Notes under the pieces: generated by a model
The model's input: only the letters and a program-made list of their open reading frames with translations
What the model was told of the DNA's origin: nothing
Databases searched by the model: none
Shown here: positions 43,044 to 43,186 of the stretch, in pieces
Layout: every line of letters begins with the position of its first letter
How positions within the stretch are numbered: position 1 is the stretch's first letter
Source of the DNA: Candidatus Endomicrobiellum meruensis
GTDB taxonomy: Bacteria > Elusimicrobiota > Endomicrobiia > Endomicrobiales > Endomicrobiaceae
Direction of reading: 5' to 3'
Assembly (NCBI GenBank): GCA_031282625.1
Contig: JAITDI010000019.1
Location: 1 to 43,186, forward strand
DNA: 43,186 nucleotides
Translations under genes and position numbers: made by a program

Positions 43044-43186
43044 TTAATTTTTATATACTATAGTAATATCATCTATATACATTTTAGGGAATATTTTTAT
43101 ATATTCGCTCTTTTCGTTAAAGTCTTTTATGTCTGCTAAATATGCATTCGTCACCATTATATGCCTCTCTTTCATCCCACTCTTCT
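43044..43186 (-). CDS. 3' end of an unidentified gene (cut by window edge)
   Basis: A frame open from the right edge ends at TAA (43046-43044) after 46 codons. It reads GMKERHIMVTNAYLADIKDF and ends PKMYIDDITIVYKN. Codon usage and a mixed alpha/beta pattern look coding. I recognise no family. The spacer from 42902 to 43043 is AT-rich with nothing I can support. Confidence 0.5.
   Translation of the reverse strand, partial: KSGMKERHIMVTNAYLADIKDFNEKSEYIKIFPKMYIDDITIVYKN

Overview
The window looks like a chromosomal segment of a strictly anaerobic, AT-rich, Gram-negative bacterium. I infer Elusimicrobiota, most likely the Endomicrobium lineage of gut and protist symbionts. Evidence for Gram-negative: a YidC with a large periplasmic domain, a likely outer-membrane barrel and an AmiC-type amidase. 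Evidence for an anaerobe: a 1413-residue oxygen-sensitive BcrAD/BadFG-type activase and an SPL-like radical-SAM protein. The phylum call rests on overall gene content and style, not on a marker gene. There is no rRNA, complete mobile element, CRISPR array or prophage. At least seven decayed genes sit between intact housekeeping operons, which fits a host-restricted genome that is losing genes.

Layout. (1) 1-1633, minus: a cyclodipeptide synthase followed 10 nt later by a PAS-PAS histidine kinase cut by the left edge, under a consensus promoter. This is the most unusual locus here. (2) 1798-11547, minus: ilvD, a broken P-loop kinase gene, ilvB, ilvN, ilvC, a PASTA protein, rpe, a cell-wall amidase and murI in tight succession, then queD. 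It joins branched-chain amino acid synthesis to cell-wall functions. (3) 11806-18109, minus: smpB-addA-addB. (4) 18431-20079, minus: a response regulator whose partner kinase is a deletion pseudogene. (5) 20136-20391: divergent tRNA-Thr and tRNA-Asn genes whose promoters overlap at the -35. (6) guaB (+), then a chimera of two gene relics, then rplM-rpsI (-). (7) 23440-28610, minus: a probable outer-membrane protein and the giant activase. (8) 28697-31782, minus: the classical rpmH-rnpA-yidD-yidC-jag operon behind a perfect consensus promoter. Upstream lie a small repeat protein with a histone H1-like tail and an excisionase-type HTH protein. (9) 32832-37786, minus: an amidohydrolase relic, a DnaQ-type exonuclease, a frameshifted membrane protein, an apparently exported beta-CASP hydrolase, argS and a nitroreductase. 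(10) 37926-42901: a glycosyltransferase relic (-), a UvrD/PcrA helicase (+) with an almost leaderless mRNA, a tiny membrane protein (-), and an overlapping pair (+) of a nucleosidase-like protein and an SPL-like radical-SAM protein. The 3' end of an unidentified minus-strand gene closes the window.

How they fit together. The ilv genes cover all common steps to valine and isoleucine except the transaminase. RPE, MurI, the amidase and the PASTA protein serve sugar-phosphate and wall metabolism. AddAB and UvrD provide recombination and repair, and the rpmH-to-jag set serves RNA processing and membrane insertion. The CDPS would draw aminoacyl-tRNAs away from translation to make a cyclic dipeptide, and its cotranscribed kinase suggests a signalling role. 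Start codons were moved from the longest reading frame where an upstream Shine-Dalgarno sequence favoured an internal codon (CDPS, queD, PASTA protein, ilvN, beta-CASP protein, argS, nitroreductase, small membrane protein); the SPL-like start was moved to the first ATG without such support.
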